A DNA stretch of 64,000 nucleotides from CAYJAZ01 sp964368455 (GCA_964368455.1 CAYJAZ010000009.1:45558-109557); one strand, 5' to 3'. Shown: positions 18,823 through 27,750, counted from the stretch's first letter. Program-made: numbers and translations. The notes: generated by a model not told the origin, from the sequence alone.

Positions 18823-18834
18823 ACTAATGTCATG

Positions 18835-18911
18835 TGGCGAAGCGGAAGGGACTTGAACCCTCGCCCTCCGGCGTGACAGGCCGGCGTTATAACCAACTTA
18901 ACTACCGCTCC
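18835..18911 (-). tRNA. tRNA-Asp (anticodon GTC)
   Basis: A 77-nt cloverleaf on the minus strand with the 3' CCA encoded. The acceptor stem pairs GGAGCGG with CCGCTTC (one G-T pair), with G as discriminator. The anticodon stem is GCCGG/CCGGC around loop CTGTCAC, giving anticodon GTC. The T arm contains GGGTTCAAGTCCC. It is flanked by its own promoter and terminator, so it is a single-gene unit. Confidence 0.96.
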
Positions 18912-18963
18912 GTAAAGCAAAAACTTTAGTGGCCACCCACATTGTTCTCGCTTCGTGAAAAGA

Positions 18964-18991
18964 AAATTAGCATTTTTAGAAAAAATGTCAA
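18964..18991 (-). promoter_or_regulatory. Predicted sigma-70 promoter of tRNA-Asp
   Basis: On the minus strand: TTGACA (18986-18991), a 16-nt spacer and TAATTT (18964-18969). The predicted start lies about 45 nt upstream of the mature tRNA 5' end. Confidence 0.65.
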
Positions 18992-19019
18992 GCATTTTTT
19001 TTATAAAAAATAATTTTTT

Positions 19020-19352
19020 TTAATTTTTATTTTTAACGTCTTTCTTTTTACAGTTAAAACCTAGCATAAGAAGCCCTCTTTCAAAGGATGTTTCGACTTC
19101 ATTTGTGTCAATTTCCTCACTCAATTCAAGTTCTAAAGCAAAAATAGCAAGGCCAAATTCCATAGAAGATATTTTTTCATCAGCGTCAATATCTATATTC
19201 ATTTCAGCCTTTACTAAAAGTAATTGCCCCTCTAGTTCAAGTTCGATTTCGTCTAATTCAACTGCTGGCAATTCAATACGAAGAAATATCTTGTCTTTTT
19301 TGACTATTGTTTCAACAACTGGAATGACTTTTTGTTTGTATATTTTTTTCAT
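19020..19352 (-). CDS. Hsp20/alpha-crystallin-like small protein
   Basis: 110 residues, short for the family. An alpha-crystallin-like beta-sandwich is recognisable: IFLRIELPAVELDEIELELE, then LLLVKAEM and a FERGLLMLGF strand resembling the A-x-x-x-N-G-(I/V)-L motif. There is essentially no N-terminal arm, and the C-terminal IxI/V motif of oligomerising small heat-shock proteins is replaced by a lysine-rich end. It lies 1 nt after the longer Hsp20-like gene, so the pair is one operon. A chaperone role is likely but not certain. Confidence 0.65.
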   Translation of the reverse strand: MKKIYKQKVIPVVETIVKKDKIFLRIELPAVELDEIELELEGQLLLVKAEMNIDIDADEKISSMEFGLAIFALELELSEEIDTNEVETSFERGLLMLGFNCKKKDVKNKN

Positions 19353-19353
19353 A

Positions 19354-19911
19354 TCATTGTCTTTTTAAATTTATTTCATTATCAGCTTCTTCATTCTCTT
19401 CCATATCAAGAGCGATAATTTCAACTTTTTCAACACTTTTTTTCTGCAATTCAATAAAAAGTAAGCCATTTTTCAATTCAGCATACACTTCTTCTTTTTC
19501 CACACAGTGTTCAAATGTATAGGCTCGCATAAAAGAAGAGGATAACACATGTTTACTCTTCTCATTTTGCTCATGAGCAAGTCCACCTTTCAATAAAAGC
19601 ACATTATCTTTTATAGTAAGCGAAAAATCCTCTAAAGAAAAACCAGGCAAAAGTATTCTCAATCTATAGGCATGCTTTGTTTCACTCATAATTGTTGGTG
19701 GGTAATAAGAAATATTTCTTTCCGACATTCTGTGCAAAGATGAATGAAAATATTCCATACTTGCTTGAATCTTATAAGAAAATTGTTGATATTTCAGCAT
19801 AAATCTTCCAAAATCATTTGATTTCACCTTTTTTCTTTGAAAAAAATTTAGCAATTTCCAACTGCCATTTTTTTCTCTTCTATAAAAACATATTTGACGT
19901 GTGCTATGCAA
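19354..19911 (-). CDS. Hsp20 family small heat-shock protein
   Basis: Up to 185 residues. The alpha-crystallin domain is the C-terminal 95 residues: YRLRILLPGFSLEDFSLTIK, VLLLKG, FEHCVEKEEVYAELKNGLLF. The last motif matches the family's AxxxNGxL. The first 60-80 residues are basic and weakly conserved. Internal ATGs at about residues 38, 53 and 64 could be the true start, so the N-terminus is uncertain. It is probably co-transcribed with the shorter paralogue downstream and diverges from mtaB across 53 bp. Confidence 0.75.
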   Translation of the reverse strand: MHSTRQICFYRREKNGSWKLLNFFQRKKVKSNDFGRFMLKYQQFSYKIQASMEYFHSSLHRMSERNISYYPPTIMSETKHAYRLRILLPGFSLEDFSLTIKDNVLLLKGGLAHEQNEKSKHVLSSSFMRAYTFEHCVEKEEVYAELKNGLLFIELQKKSVEKVEIIALDMEENEEADNEINLKRQ

Positions 19912-19964
19912 TTATTTTACACTCTCTTTAGAAAAAAATATCTCTACTACTATTATAGGAAAGA

Positions 19965-21260
19965 ATGAAATACTACATACAGAATTTTGGCTGTAAAGTA
20001 AGCCAATACGAAAGCCAAGCCATGCGTGAAGCATGGCAAAGAAAATATAATGCACAAGAAGTAGAATCGCCTGATGAAGCCGATTTACTCTGTATTGCCT
20101 CCTGTGCAGTCACACGTGAAGGCGTCACAGATGCCAGACAACTCTGCAATAAATGGCGAAAAAACTTTCAAGACAAGCATATCATTGTCACAGGTTGTGC
20201 CGTTGAAATAGCAAAAGAAGACTTTAGCCAAGCAAATGCCTCTATCACACAAAAAATAAGGCATATTCTCTTAGAAAAAAATCCATTAGAGCTACAAGGC
20301 TATCACGCCCACGACAAAAAATTAGAATATCCGCCCTTTGAAATACAATCTTTCAAAAGATCACGAGCTGTTGTCAAAGTGCAAGAAGGTTGTTCGCATC
20401 TCTGCTCTTATTGCATTGTTCCCTACACAAGAGGCCCTTCACGTTCAAGGCCATTAGAAAACATCCTTCTTGAAGTAGAAAGATTACTTGAAAATGGTTT
20501 CAGAGAATTAGTCCTTTCCGGTATAAATCTCAGGCAATACAATTATAATTCTCTAGATTTTTGGGATGTATTAAACGCCCTGCAAGAAAAATTTGCTGCA
20601 AAATGGGAGAATAAAGCACGTTTTCGTCTCAGCTCTCTTGAACCAGCACAATTAAATAATAAAGGTATACAAACACTCACTGCAACAAAACTCATTGCTC
20701 CGCATCTACACCTTTCCTTACAATCTGGCTCGCAATCCGTATTAGAAAGAATGCGTAGAGAGCATTACAGTCTTGAAAGTGTGCAAAAAAATCTTGAAAA
20801 ATTACAAGATAAATGGCCGCTCTTTGCATTAGGTGCTGATTTTCTCATGGGCTTTCCAGAAGAAAGTACAGATGAATTTTCACAAACAATGGATTTTATA
20901 AAAAATATCCCACTCACCTACGCACACGTCTTTTCATTTTCCTCAAGGCCTGGCACCCTAGCCGCAAAAATGCCACAATTAGAAAAACAAGTAAAACAAG
21001 AAAGAGCAGCAAAAGTAAGAGCATTAATCGCAGAAAAACAACTCAACTTCCTTGATAAACTTCTTATTCAAAACACAAACAGCCTCTATCTTTCCTTTGA
21101 TATGCACGACAATGAAGATAAGCTCTACTATGAAGGTATTGATCAATACTACAATTCATGCAAACTTGAAACAAATACAAAATTAAACAAAGAATTACAC
21201 AAAGCAAAAGCAATCAAAAGAGAAGCAAATAAGCTTATCGTTGAATTAGAGCGATTATAA
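19965..21260 (+). CDS. mtaB: tRNA t6A37 methylthiotransferase MtaB
   Basis: 431 residues of the MiaB/MtaB/RimO radical SAM methylthiotransferase family. The N-terminal UPF0004 domain has three cluster cysteines in FGCKVSQYES, CIASCAV and VTGCAV. The radical SAM motif is CSHLCSYCIVPYTRG. MtaB converts t6A at position 37 of ANN-decoding tRNAs to ms2t6A. The GCKVSQYES form is typical of MtaB rather than MiaB. The start has a clear AGGAAAG site. A composite repeat block follows the gene. Confidence 0.87.
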   Translation: MKYYIQNFGCKVSQYESQAMREAWQRKYNAQEVESPDEADLLCIASCAVTREGVTDARQLCNKWRKNFQDKHIIVTGCAVEIAKEDFSQANASITQKIRHILLEKNPLELQGYHAHDKKLEYPPFEIQSFKRSRAVVKVQEGCSHLCSYCIVPYTRGPSRSRPLENILLEVERLLENGFRELVLSGINLRQYNYNSLDFWDVLNALQEKFAAKWENKARFRLSSLEPAQLNNKGIQTLTATKLIAPHLHLSLQSGSQSVLERMRREHYSLESVQKNLEKLQDKWPLFALGADFLMGFPEESTDEFSQTMDFIKNIPLTYAHVFSFSSRPGTLAAKMPQLEKQVKQERAAKVRALIAEKQLNFLDKLLIQNTNSLYLSFDMHDNEDKLYYEGIDQYYNSCKLETNTKLNKELHKAKAIKREANKLIVELERL

Positions 21261-21288
21261 GCCTCCTATGTCTTCGACAGTTTTTTTT

Positions 21289-21567
21289 GCCTCCGGCGGC
21301 CAAAGAGAAAGTAAAGCTGTTTTTTTTGCCTCCGGCGGCCAAAGGAAATAATTTCCTTTGGAAACCTTTATATGCAAGGTAAGCACATAAGAGATTAATT
21401 TAAATCGATTTTTAGAATCCGAAAAAGTTTTAAGCTGACGCTTAAATACTTTTTCGAGTTAAAATCTGTTTGCTAAAGATTTTTTTTATTTGTTCAATAG
21501 CTGTAATTGGAATAGCCTTGACTCGTCATTGCGAGAAGCTCACACAGTGAGCGACGTGGCAATCTAT
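21289..21567 (+). repeat. Half copy of the composite hairpin repeat (element A)
   Basis: The 500-bp space between mtaB and the FUSC gene holds no gene. It carries two GCCTCCGGCGGCC units (21289 and 21328) and the palindrome AAAGGAAATAATTTCCTTT. Next comes an outer-stem unit beginning CGAAAAAGTTTTAA and ending CTTTTTCG (21420-21456), then a CGTCATTGCGAG...GCGACGTGGCAATC unit (21523-21565). The 53 nt at 21328-21380 are a perfect reverse complement of 25600-25652. The mirrored second half seen in the copies at 25 and 47.7 kb is absent. From 21568 to 21759 only AT-rich DNA is seen. Confidence 0.8.
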
Positions 21568-21759
21568 AATAAAGAAAATTTTATTTAAAGCATTTTATGC
21601 TTGAATAATTCTAGATTCTCGCAAAGCGTGAAAAAAATTAAGTACATTAATTCAAATACATCTTTTAAAGCAAAAATTTCTTTACTTGCAATATAAAATT
21701 TTCGTTGTTATTTAATCCTATCTACTTTTTGAGTTAAATTTTTCTAACAGGTCTTCTAC

Positions 21760-22977
21760 ATGCGATTTGATACTCTCTCACTCTTTTTTCAATCATTAAT
21801 TGTATGGTTTAAAAACATACATCTACCTAAAAACATACCCTCATTAATTTCACGTTCTATCAAAGAATTATTGAAAAAAAACAATGTAAGATATGCTGTA
21901 AAAACAGCTCTTTCCATACTTCTATCTTATTTAGTGGCACTTTTTATTTCTGATAGATACGCTTTTTGGGCGCCTATTTCTGCAATCATTGTCATGCAAA
22001 TCAGCGTTGCAGCTTCCATTGAATCTAGCCTTGATAGAATATTAGGCTCTTTTTACGGTGCTGTTCTCGGCCTTATCGCCTTTTATATCACTCCACCAGA
22101 ACTCTATGCCACTTCCCTCGGACTTTTCTTAGTTTCTATTCTCTGTGCCTCACTTCTTTTAATAAATCCACGCTACAGGCTTGCAGGCATTGTCGCTATC
22201 TCTGTTTTTCTCAATGAACAAGGAGACATCAAAGGCCTTGAATTTGCTTGGGTTTTCTTATTGCTTATTTGTGTTGGAATTGTTGTTTCTATGCTTGTTT
22301 CAGTCTTTTTATGGCCTATCTCAGGTGCGGAAAAACTTCGACAATCTCTCAAAAAGCAATATTTCATGTCTGCTGATCATCTTGAACATATCACTAGGTA
22401 TTTTCTTAAAGAACACAGTCATTTACCACCAAGTATTCTAGACTCATTACACGATTCTATTTCTGCAAATAGAGCTGAACACAGATTAGTCAAAGAATAC
22501 GAAGCAATCAATATTTCAAGTCAATACAGAGAATTAGACTTGCTTATCACAGGCTTGGAACAAATTCGTGTATATCTTTCTTCGCTTTTAGATGCATTAG
22601 ATAGCGAAGCCGAAGATATTGAAAAACTTCCAATGACTGAAGAATTAATGGCACTTTCCACTTCTGCTGCTTCTGGCTTGCGCTGGATTGCCTCACATTC
22701 AGAGGGCCAGCAATTACCCGAAGTGCGTTGGTATATCGAAGCAACTTCAATTAAGCTTGCAGATCTTTTAAAAGAACACGAATTACTCGATCTTTCAGCC
22801 GATCAATTAGCGCAAATTTTCTCTTTCTACAATGCAATGAACCATTTAGCTGAAACTGTTGCGAATCTTGAAGAACAAACAGAAATTGTCACTTCACAAA
22901 ATAGAAATAAAACTCGTCGATCAAGATTAAAAACCTTCCTCAGAAGACTACACTTCCAAAAACTTTTCAAAAAATAA
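21760..22977 (+). CDS. FUSC/aromatic acid exporter-like membrane protein
   Basis: 405 residues. About six hydrophobic segments lie between residues 45 and 190, beginning with YAVKTALSILLSYLVALFIS and the family-like FWAPISAIIVMQIS. A roughly 200-residue soluble helical C-terminal part and a basic tail (RNKTRRSRLK) follow. The FUSC/ArAE/YccS group are inner-membrane proteins linked to aromatic acid or fusaric acid efflux; the substrate here is unknown. The gene ends 1 nt before dus, so it probably shares a transcript with dus and rlmN. Confidence 0.72.
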   Translation: MRFDTLSLFFQSLIVWFKNIHLPKNIPSLISRSIKELLKKNNVRYAVKTALSILLSYLVALFISDRYAFWAPISAIIVMQISVAASIESSLDRILGSFYGAVLGLIAFYITPPELYATSLGLFLVSILCASLLLINPRYRLAGIVAISVFLNEQGDIKGLEFAWVFLLLICVGIVVSMLVSVFLWPISGAEKLRQSLKKQYFMSADHLEHITRYFLKEHSHLPPSILDSLHDSISANRAEHRLVKEYEAINISSQYRELDLLITGLEQIRVYLSSLLDALDSEAEDIEKLPMTEELMALSTSAASGLRWIASHSEGQQLPEVRWYIEATSIKLADLLKEHELLDLSADQLAQIFSFYNAMNHLAETVANLEEQTEIVTSQNRNKTRRSRLKTFLRRLHFQKLFKK

Positions 22978-22978
22978 T

Positions 22979-23947
22979 ATGTTAGAATTTAATACATCAC
23001 ATCCATGGCTTGCCCCACTTGCCGGTTATAGCGATCTTGCCATGAGATTATTATGCAATAAATACGGGGCAAAAGTATGCGTCACCGAAATGGTAAGTGC
23101 TAAAGGCATTGTCTATGGCGGCAAAAACACACAATATTTGCTAAAAACTTCAGCAGACGATAAAAATGTTATTGTACAACTCTTTGGTAACGAACCACAA
23201 TTTCTCGCAGAAGCAATAGCACGCATTCAAGAGCAAGGTTTTGAATATTTCGATATAAATATGGGTTGTTCCGTTCCAAAAGTTGTAAAAACTGGTGCCG
23301 GTGCTGCCATGCTCAAAGATGTCGATAATTTACTTCACTGTGCAGAAGCCGTAATAAAGCAAAGCAATAAAAAAGTAGGTTTCAAATTCAGACTTGGCTA
23401 TGAAATGCACAATACAATGTATAAAGAATTTGTGCCAGCACTCTGCGATATGGGAGCTCTCTATCTAGCTCTGCATCCACGCTTTGCAAGACAACTTTTC
23501 ACAGGAAAAGCCAATTGGCAAGCACTAGCCGAACTCAAAGAACTCGCAACTGTGCCCGTCATCGCATCTGGCGACCTGCTAAGTGCACAAGATGCCATCG
23601 ATTGCATAAAGCAAACTAAGGTTGACAGCGTCATGTTTGCACGTGGTGCTTTAGCAAATCCAGCTGTTTTTTCCGAATACCACGCTCTTTTAAATAATGA
23701 AGATGTGCCTACAAGAACTTTAGACGACGCCTATGCAATGATTTTCTATTATTCCAATCTATGTAAAGAACATTTCCCAGACAGAGCTTTAGTCAGAATG
23801 CGAACATTTGTACCTAGAATAATACATTATTTCCACAATGTATCGCATCTAAGAAAGGCCATTATTGCTGCAAATTCATGGGAAGAATTTTATTCTGTCA
23901 TGCACACTTTTTACACTCTACAAACAGGAAAAGAATATGTCCAATAA
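22979..23947 (+). CDS. tRNA-dihydrouridine synthase (DusB-like)
   Basis: 322 residues of the FMN-dependent Dus TIM-barrel family, which reduces uridine in tRNA D-loops. Visible motifs are LAPLAGYSDLAMR at the N-terminus, VQLFGNEP, and FDINMGCSVPKVVKTGAG with the conserved cysteine region; the usual GCP is GCS here. KVGFKFRLGY and VIASGDLLS follow. The C-terminal helical domain is present. Its stop overlaps the rlmN start by 11 nt. Length and motifs fit DusB-type enzymes best, but the subfamily is not certain. Confidence 0.85.
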   Translation: MLEFNTSHPWLAPLAGYSDLAMRLLCNKYGAKVCVTEMVSAKGIVYGGKNTQYLLKTSADDKNVIVQLFGNEPQFLAEAIARIQEQGFEYFDINMGCSVPKVVKTGAGAAMLKDVDNLLHCAEAVIKQSNKKVGFKFRLGYEMHNTMYKEFVPALCDMGALYLALHPRFARQLFTGKANWQALAELKELATVPVIASGDLLSAQDAIDCIKQTKVDSVMFARGALANPAVFSEYHALLNNEDVPTRTLDDAYAMIFYYSNLCKEHFPDRALVRMRTFVPRIIHYFHNVSHLRKAIIAANSWEEFYSVMHTFYTLQTGKEYVQ

Positions 23948-25013
23948 TAACACTCAAAAAATTGATCTCCTTTCTTTTTCTTTCGAAGAATTAGAAGCAT
24001 ACATTGTTTCAGAATTGAAACAACCTAAATTTCGTGCCAAGCAATTATGGGAATGGTTGTGGAAAAAAAACATTTCTTCTTTTGATGAAATGACTTCATT
24101 ATCCAAAGATTTCAGACAAATACTCTCTGAAAAAGCTCAAATAATAAAGCTCACCCTTGTCGATAAACAAGAGTCCACAGATGGAACAATAAAATTTCTG
24201 CTCGCCCTGCCAGACAATGAACTCATAGAAACCGTACTCATTCCATCCTACGATAGAGAAGGCAAAAAACGCATAACACAATGTATCTCTTGCCAAGTTG
24301 GCTGTGCTATGGCTTGCACTTTTTGCAGTACAGGAACACTTGGTTTCACACGTAATATGACAATGGGCGAAATATTAGGGCAAATTCAATTCACAAGAAA
24401 TTATCTTGACGATAACGATCCCTCACATCCAATCATCAGAAATATCGTCTATATGGGTATGGGCGAACCCCTGCTCAACTTACAAAATACTATAAAATCA
24501 TTACAAACTCTCAACCACGATCTCGGCCTCGCTTTCTCGCCACGTAGAATCACAGTTTCCACATGCGGTATAGAAAAAGGACTTGAAGAACTCAGCGATA
24601 GCGGCCTTTCTTATCTAGCTATCTCACTTCACGCATCAAACCAAAATCTACGTGAAAAACTTATGCCAAAAGCAGCAAAAGCATGGCACCTCAACGATCT
24701 TGTCAATAGTCTAGCTGACTATAAACTCAAATCAAGAGAGCGTATCACACTAGAATATCTCCTCATTGGCGAAGTGAACGATTCCATCGAAGATGCAAAA
24801 GAATTAGTGCGAATATGTTCCTATCTCAAAGCAAAAGTAAACCTCATTCCATACAATGAAACTCCACATTCAAAGTATACAGCTCCAAGTCAAGAAAGAT
24901 TAAGAGCTTTTCAAGAATATCTCAACGAAAAAAGAATTGTCGCCGTCTTCAGAAAAAGTAAAGGTGCCGACATTGCCGCCGCTTGCGGTCAGCTCAAAGC
25001 AGAACAAATGTAA
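23937..25013 (+). CDS. rlmN: Dual-specificity RNA methyltransferase RlmN
   Basis: 358 residues. This radical SAM enzyme methylates C2 of A2503 in 23S rRNA and A37 of some tRNAs. The cluster motif is CAMACTFCS, preceded by CISCQVG; MGMGEPLLNL and ISLHASNQ are typical, and the C-terminal SKGADIAAACGQL holds the catalytic cysteine. The start is set at ATG 23937, which has GGAAAAG upstream and begins MSNNNTQKIDLL. An in-frame extension to 23865 would lie wholly inside dus. It ends just before composite repeat B. Confidence 0.93.
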   Translation: MSNNNTQKIDLLSFSFEELEAYIVSELKQPKFRAKQLWEWLWKKNISSFDEMTSLSKDFRQILSEKAQIIKLTLVDKQESTDGTIKFLLALPDNELIETVLIPSYDREGKKRITQCISCQVGCAMACTFCSTGTLGFTRNMTMGEILGQIQFTRNYLDDNDPSHPIIRNIVYMGMGEPLLNLQNTIKSLQTLNHDLGLAFSPRRITVSTCGIEKGLEELSDSGLSYLAISLHASNQNLREKLMPKAAKAWHLNDLVNSLADYKLKSRERITLEYLLIGEVNDSIEDAKELVRICSYLKAKVNLIPYNETPHSKYTAPSQERLRAFQEYLNEKRIVAVFRKSKGADIAAACGQLKAEQM

Positions 25014-25025
25014 AGCGAGAAAGAT

Positions 25026-25655
25026 TTTGCCTCCGGCGGGCAAAGGGAATAATTCCCTTTGCAAACCCTAGTATGCAAAGGGAGTGCGTAGGGGGTTAAC
25101 TGAAGAAGTTAAAATTTATTTTTTTATTTGCGAAAAAGTTTTAAGGGTGAAAGACTAGCGTCTCTCACCCTTAAATACTGTTTCGCTTTAAAATAGTGGA
25201 ATAGTAAGATAGCATAAAACAAGTTGCCATTTGTCACTGTGTTCCAAATGTGAATAAAGCATTAAATTCCCACCTCTAAAGCTTACTCAGCTGTTCAAAA
25301 CAATAAATGTAAATAAAAAAAAGAAAAAACATAGATTGCCACGTCGCTATGCTCCTCGCAATGACGAGGCTAATATATTTCTTTCAGGACTTTCGATTTT
25401 ACTACTCTTACATTGCACAAAATAATGAAATCACATTTGGAACGTAGTGACAAATGCTAACTTAATCTCAATTAGAATTAATTTACACCCATTTTAAAGC
25501 GAAACAGTATTTAATGTTTTGATGCGAAGCAACAAAACTTTAAAACTTTTTCGCAAATAAAAAAATAAAACAAAATTCCAAGCAACACCCTACGCACTCA
25601 CCTTGCATATAAAGGTTTCCAAAGGAAATTATTTCCTTTGGCCGCCGGAGGCAAC
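25026..25655. repeat. Composite mirror-image hairpin repeat (element B, ~630 bp)
   Basis: No gene occurs from 25014 to 25720. Modules in order: a GCCTCCGGCGG unit with palindrome (25029-25062); an outer-stem hairpin from GCGAAAAAGTTTTAA to TACTGTTTCGC (25130-25186) enclosing inner hairpin GGGTGAAAGAC/GTCTCTCACCC; a CATTTGTCACTGTG unit (25228-25252); a central ATAGATTGCCACGTC...CGCAATGACGAG unit (25331-25368). The same modules then return in reverse order and orientation: 25432-25457, 25495-25555 with inner hairpin GTTTTG/CAAAAC, and 25612-25652. The arms are therefore inverted repeats of each other. A second copy is at 47687-48238. Confidence 0.85.
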
Positions 25656-25670
25656 AAAACAATAAAAACA

Positions 25671-25704
25671 AAAAAAGAGCCATACTTTCGCGTGGCTCTT
25701 TTTT
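25671..25704 (-). terminator. Terminator of the TRAP/HpsN-like operon
   Basis: A 12-bp stem (25671-25682 with 25693-25704, GAGCCA/TGGCTC core) has A and T tracts on either side, 16 nt beyond the dctQM stop. The flanking tracts would also allow termination from the plus side. Confidence 0.8.
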
Positions 25705-25720
25705 TATTTTATTTTCTTTA

Positions 25721-27607
25721 TTAGTTTACAAATATTAGTGGTAGTGCTGGTATATATGTGATGAGTAGGAGCACTGCGATCATAATTGCGAGTAATGGTA
25801 CGATTGCTACTGAGAGCTCTGAAATCTTAGATTTTGTGATAGAGCTAGCAACGAAGAGGTTAACACCAACAGGCGGAGTTACGAAACCAATCGCGAGGTT
25901 AACAACCATGATAATACCGAAGTGAACTGGATCTACGCCAAGTTTTGTCACAATTGGTAGTAAGACAGGTGTAAGGATAACGATAGCGGCAAGTGCTTCC
26001 ATGAATGTACCTACAAAGAGTAGGAACACGTTGATGATGAGTAAGATAAGTATTTTATTTTCTGTGAATGCTAGTATAGCTCTTGCTATTGTTTCTGGCA
26101 CTTGTTCGATAGTCATGATATTACCAAACAAAGTTGCGAGTGCGATGAGTATGATAATTGAACCTGAGGAGGTTGCTGATTCACCTAGATATGCCCAAAG
26201 GCTTTTGAGTGAAAGTTCTCTATAAAGGAATACGCCAGCGATAAGTCCGTAGAATGCAGCAACAGCGGCAGCTTCGGTTGGTGTCATGATTCCGCCATAG
26301 ATACCACCGAGCACGATGATTGGAACTAAGAGAGCCCATTTTGCATTCCACAATGCTTTGACGAGTAATGCTGGGCTTTTTTCTTTTTCTTCACCCATCC
26401 ATCCTTTTCTTTTCGCGTAGAAATAGGTGAACACCATGAGTGCTATACCTGTTAATAGGCCAGGAACGATACCGCCCATGAAGAGCTTACCAATGGATTG
26501 GTTTGAAGTGATACCATAGATAACAAATGGATTTGAAGGTGGAATCATAACGCCGATAGCACCAGCAGCGGCAACGACAGCTCCTGAGAAGAATTTATCA
26601 TAACCACGTTCAATCATGGCAGGAATTGTGATCATACCGATAGCGGCAACGGTTGCAGGTCCTGATCCAGAGATAGCGGCAAAGAACATACTTGCACCAA
26701 TACTTACAAGAGCGATACCGCCTGGCAAGTCGCCGAGCATATAGTCAGCAAGGTCGAGTAATCTTTTTGAAAGGCCGCCACCGCCCATTAATACGCCAGC
26801 AGCGATAAAGAATGGTATAGCCATGGTTGGCATGGAGTCGATAGCTGTGAATGGAGTTTGAGCTATATAGATAAGTGGTAAGGATTCAGCACCGATGATT
26901 GTTGCTAATGTTGCCAAACCAAGACAAATCGCGATTGGCACGCCCAAGAAGAGCATGATAAGAAAATAGCCAAACAAGAGTGTGAGCACGCTGAAATCGT
27001 CGTATAAGAAAATCGGACATGCAAGTATTGCAAAAGCAATAATACCGATGATCATATCTACAAAGCCAGATTCTTTGAATTGTCTGTAGAAATCTTGTAA
27101 TAAACGTATCATCATAAGGCCAAAGCTGAGTGGCAATATGAAATAAGGTATATAATATGGTATTTGCATAGCTGCTGTGAGCTGCTTGAATTGGTATTGC
27201 TTTTGTAGATATTCAATACTTGTATTGAATATTGTTGCGGCAAGAGCAAAGAAAGCTAAATCAACAACAAACCATGAAATACCTTGTACTCTAGGTGATA
27301 ATCTGTCGTAAATAATATCAACGCGGATATTGTTACGCAGTTGGATTGTGAGTGGAATGGCCATATAGGTTGACCAAATAAACATAAAACGTGCTAATTC
27401 TTCTGTCCAAATTGGCACTGAAAAATCAGGAAAAAATTTTGAGAATATGTATCTGCCTAAAGATTGGTATACAATAAGTGCTATTGCACCTACTAAACCA
27501 AAAATCATAAAAGGTTTTTCAAAATTATGATTGAGAAATGATAATATTGAAGTTTCTTTCACTTCTTCTGGAATAAGAAATGGATTGTTTTCTAATTGAT
27601 CACTCAT
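25721..27607 (-). CDS. dctQM: Fused TRAP transporter small and large permease (DctQM)
   Basis: 628 residues. Residues 1 to about 180 form a DctQ-like four-helix part (WTEELARFMFIW, then IRVDIIYDRLSP). Residues of about 190 to 628 form the DctM 12-helix permease, with GVPIAICLGLA, AISGSGPATVAAIG, MIPPSNPFVIYG and FVTPPVGVNLFV. TRAP systems import organic acids, using sodium or proton gradients and a periplasmic binding protein. Fusion of the two subunits is known in the family. A GGGGGAG ribosome site precedes the start. The binding protein is encoded next to it upstream, beyond an intra-operon hairpin. Confidence 0.92.
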   Translation of the reverse strand: MSDQLENNPFLIPEEVKETSILSFLNHNFEKPFMIFGLVGAIALIVYQSLGRYIFSKFFPDFSVPIWTEELARFMFIWSTYMAIPLTIQLRNNIRVDIIYDRLSPRVQGISWFVVDLAFFALAATIFNTSIEYLQKQYQFKQLTAAMQIPYYIPYFILPLSFGLMMIRLLQDFYRQFKESGFVDMIIGIIAFAILACPIFLYDDFSVLTLLFGYFLIMLFLGVPIAICLGLATLATIIGAESLPLIYIAQTPFTAIDSMPTMAIPFFIAAGVLMGGGGLSKRLLDLADYMLGDLPGGIALVSIGASMFFAAISGSGPATVAAIGMITIPAMIERGYDKFFSGAVVAAAGAIGVMIPPSNPFVIYGITSNQSIGKLFMGGIVPGLLTGIALMVFTYFYAKRKGWMGEEKEKSPALLVKALWNAKWALLVPIIVLGGIYGGIMTPTEAAAVAAFYGLIAGVFLYRELSLKSLWAYLGESATSSGSIIILIALATLFGNIMTIEQVPETIARAILAFTENKILILLIINVFLLFVGTFMEALAAIVILTPVLLPIVTKLGVDPVHFGIIMVVNLAIGFVTPPVGVNLFVASSITKSKISELSVAIVPLLAIMIAVLLLITYIPALPLIFVN

Positions 27608-27750
27608 AACTACTCTCCCCCTTCTGAGTATTTGCTTAATTTATTTTTTACAATAAACTTTGTATACAATACATTTATCCCATACAGATTATAAAATCTA
27701 TCATATAAGAGCATACAAAGAAGCAATGTCAATTTTATTTGATAAAAAAT

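Noticed and set aside
18783..18995. Minus-strand open frame of 70 codons
   Set aside because: It runs through the tRNA-Asp gene, its terminator and promoter. It is a chance frame.
25026..25655. Possible CRISPR array in the repeat-rich intergenic regions
   Set aside because: Units are not evenly spaced direct repeats with unique spacers; they are inverted hairpin modules, and no cas genes are present.
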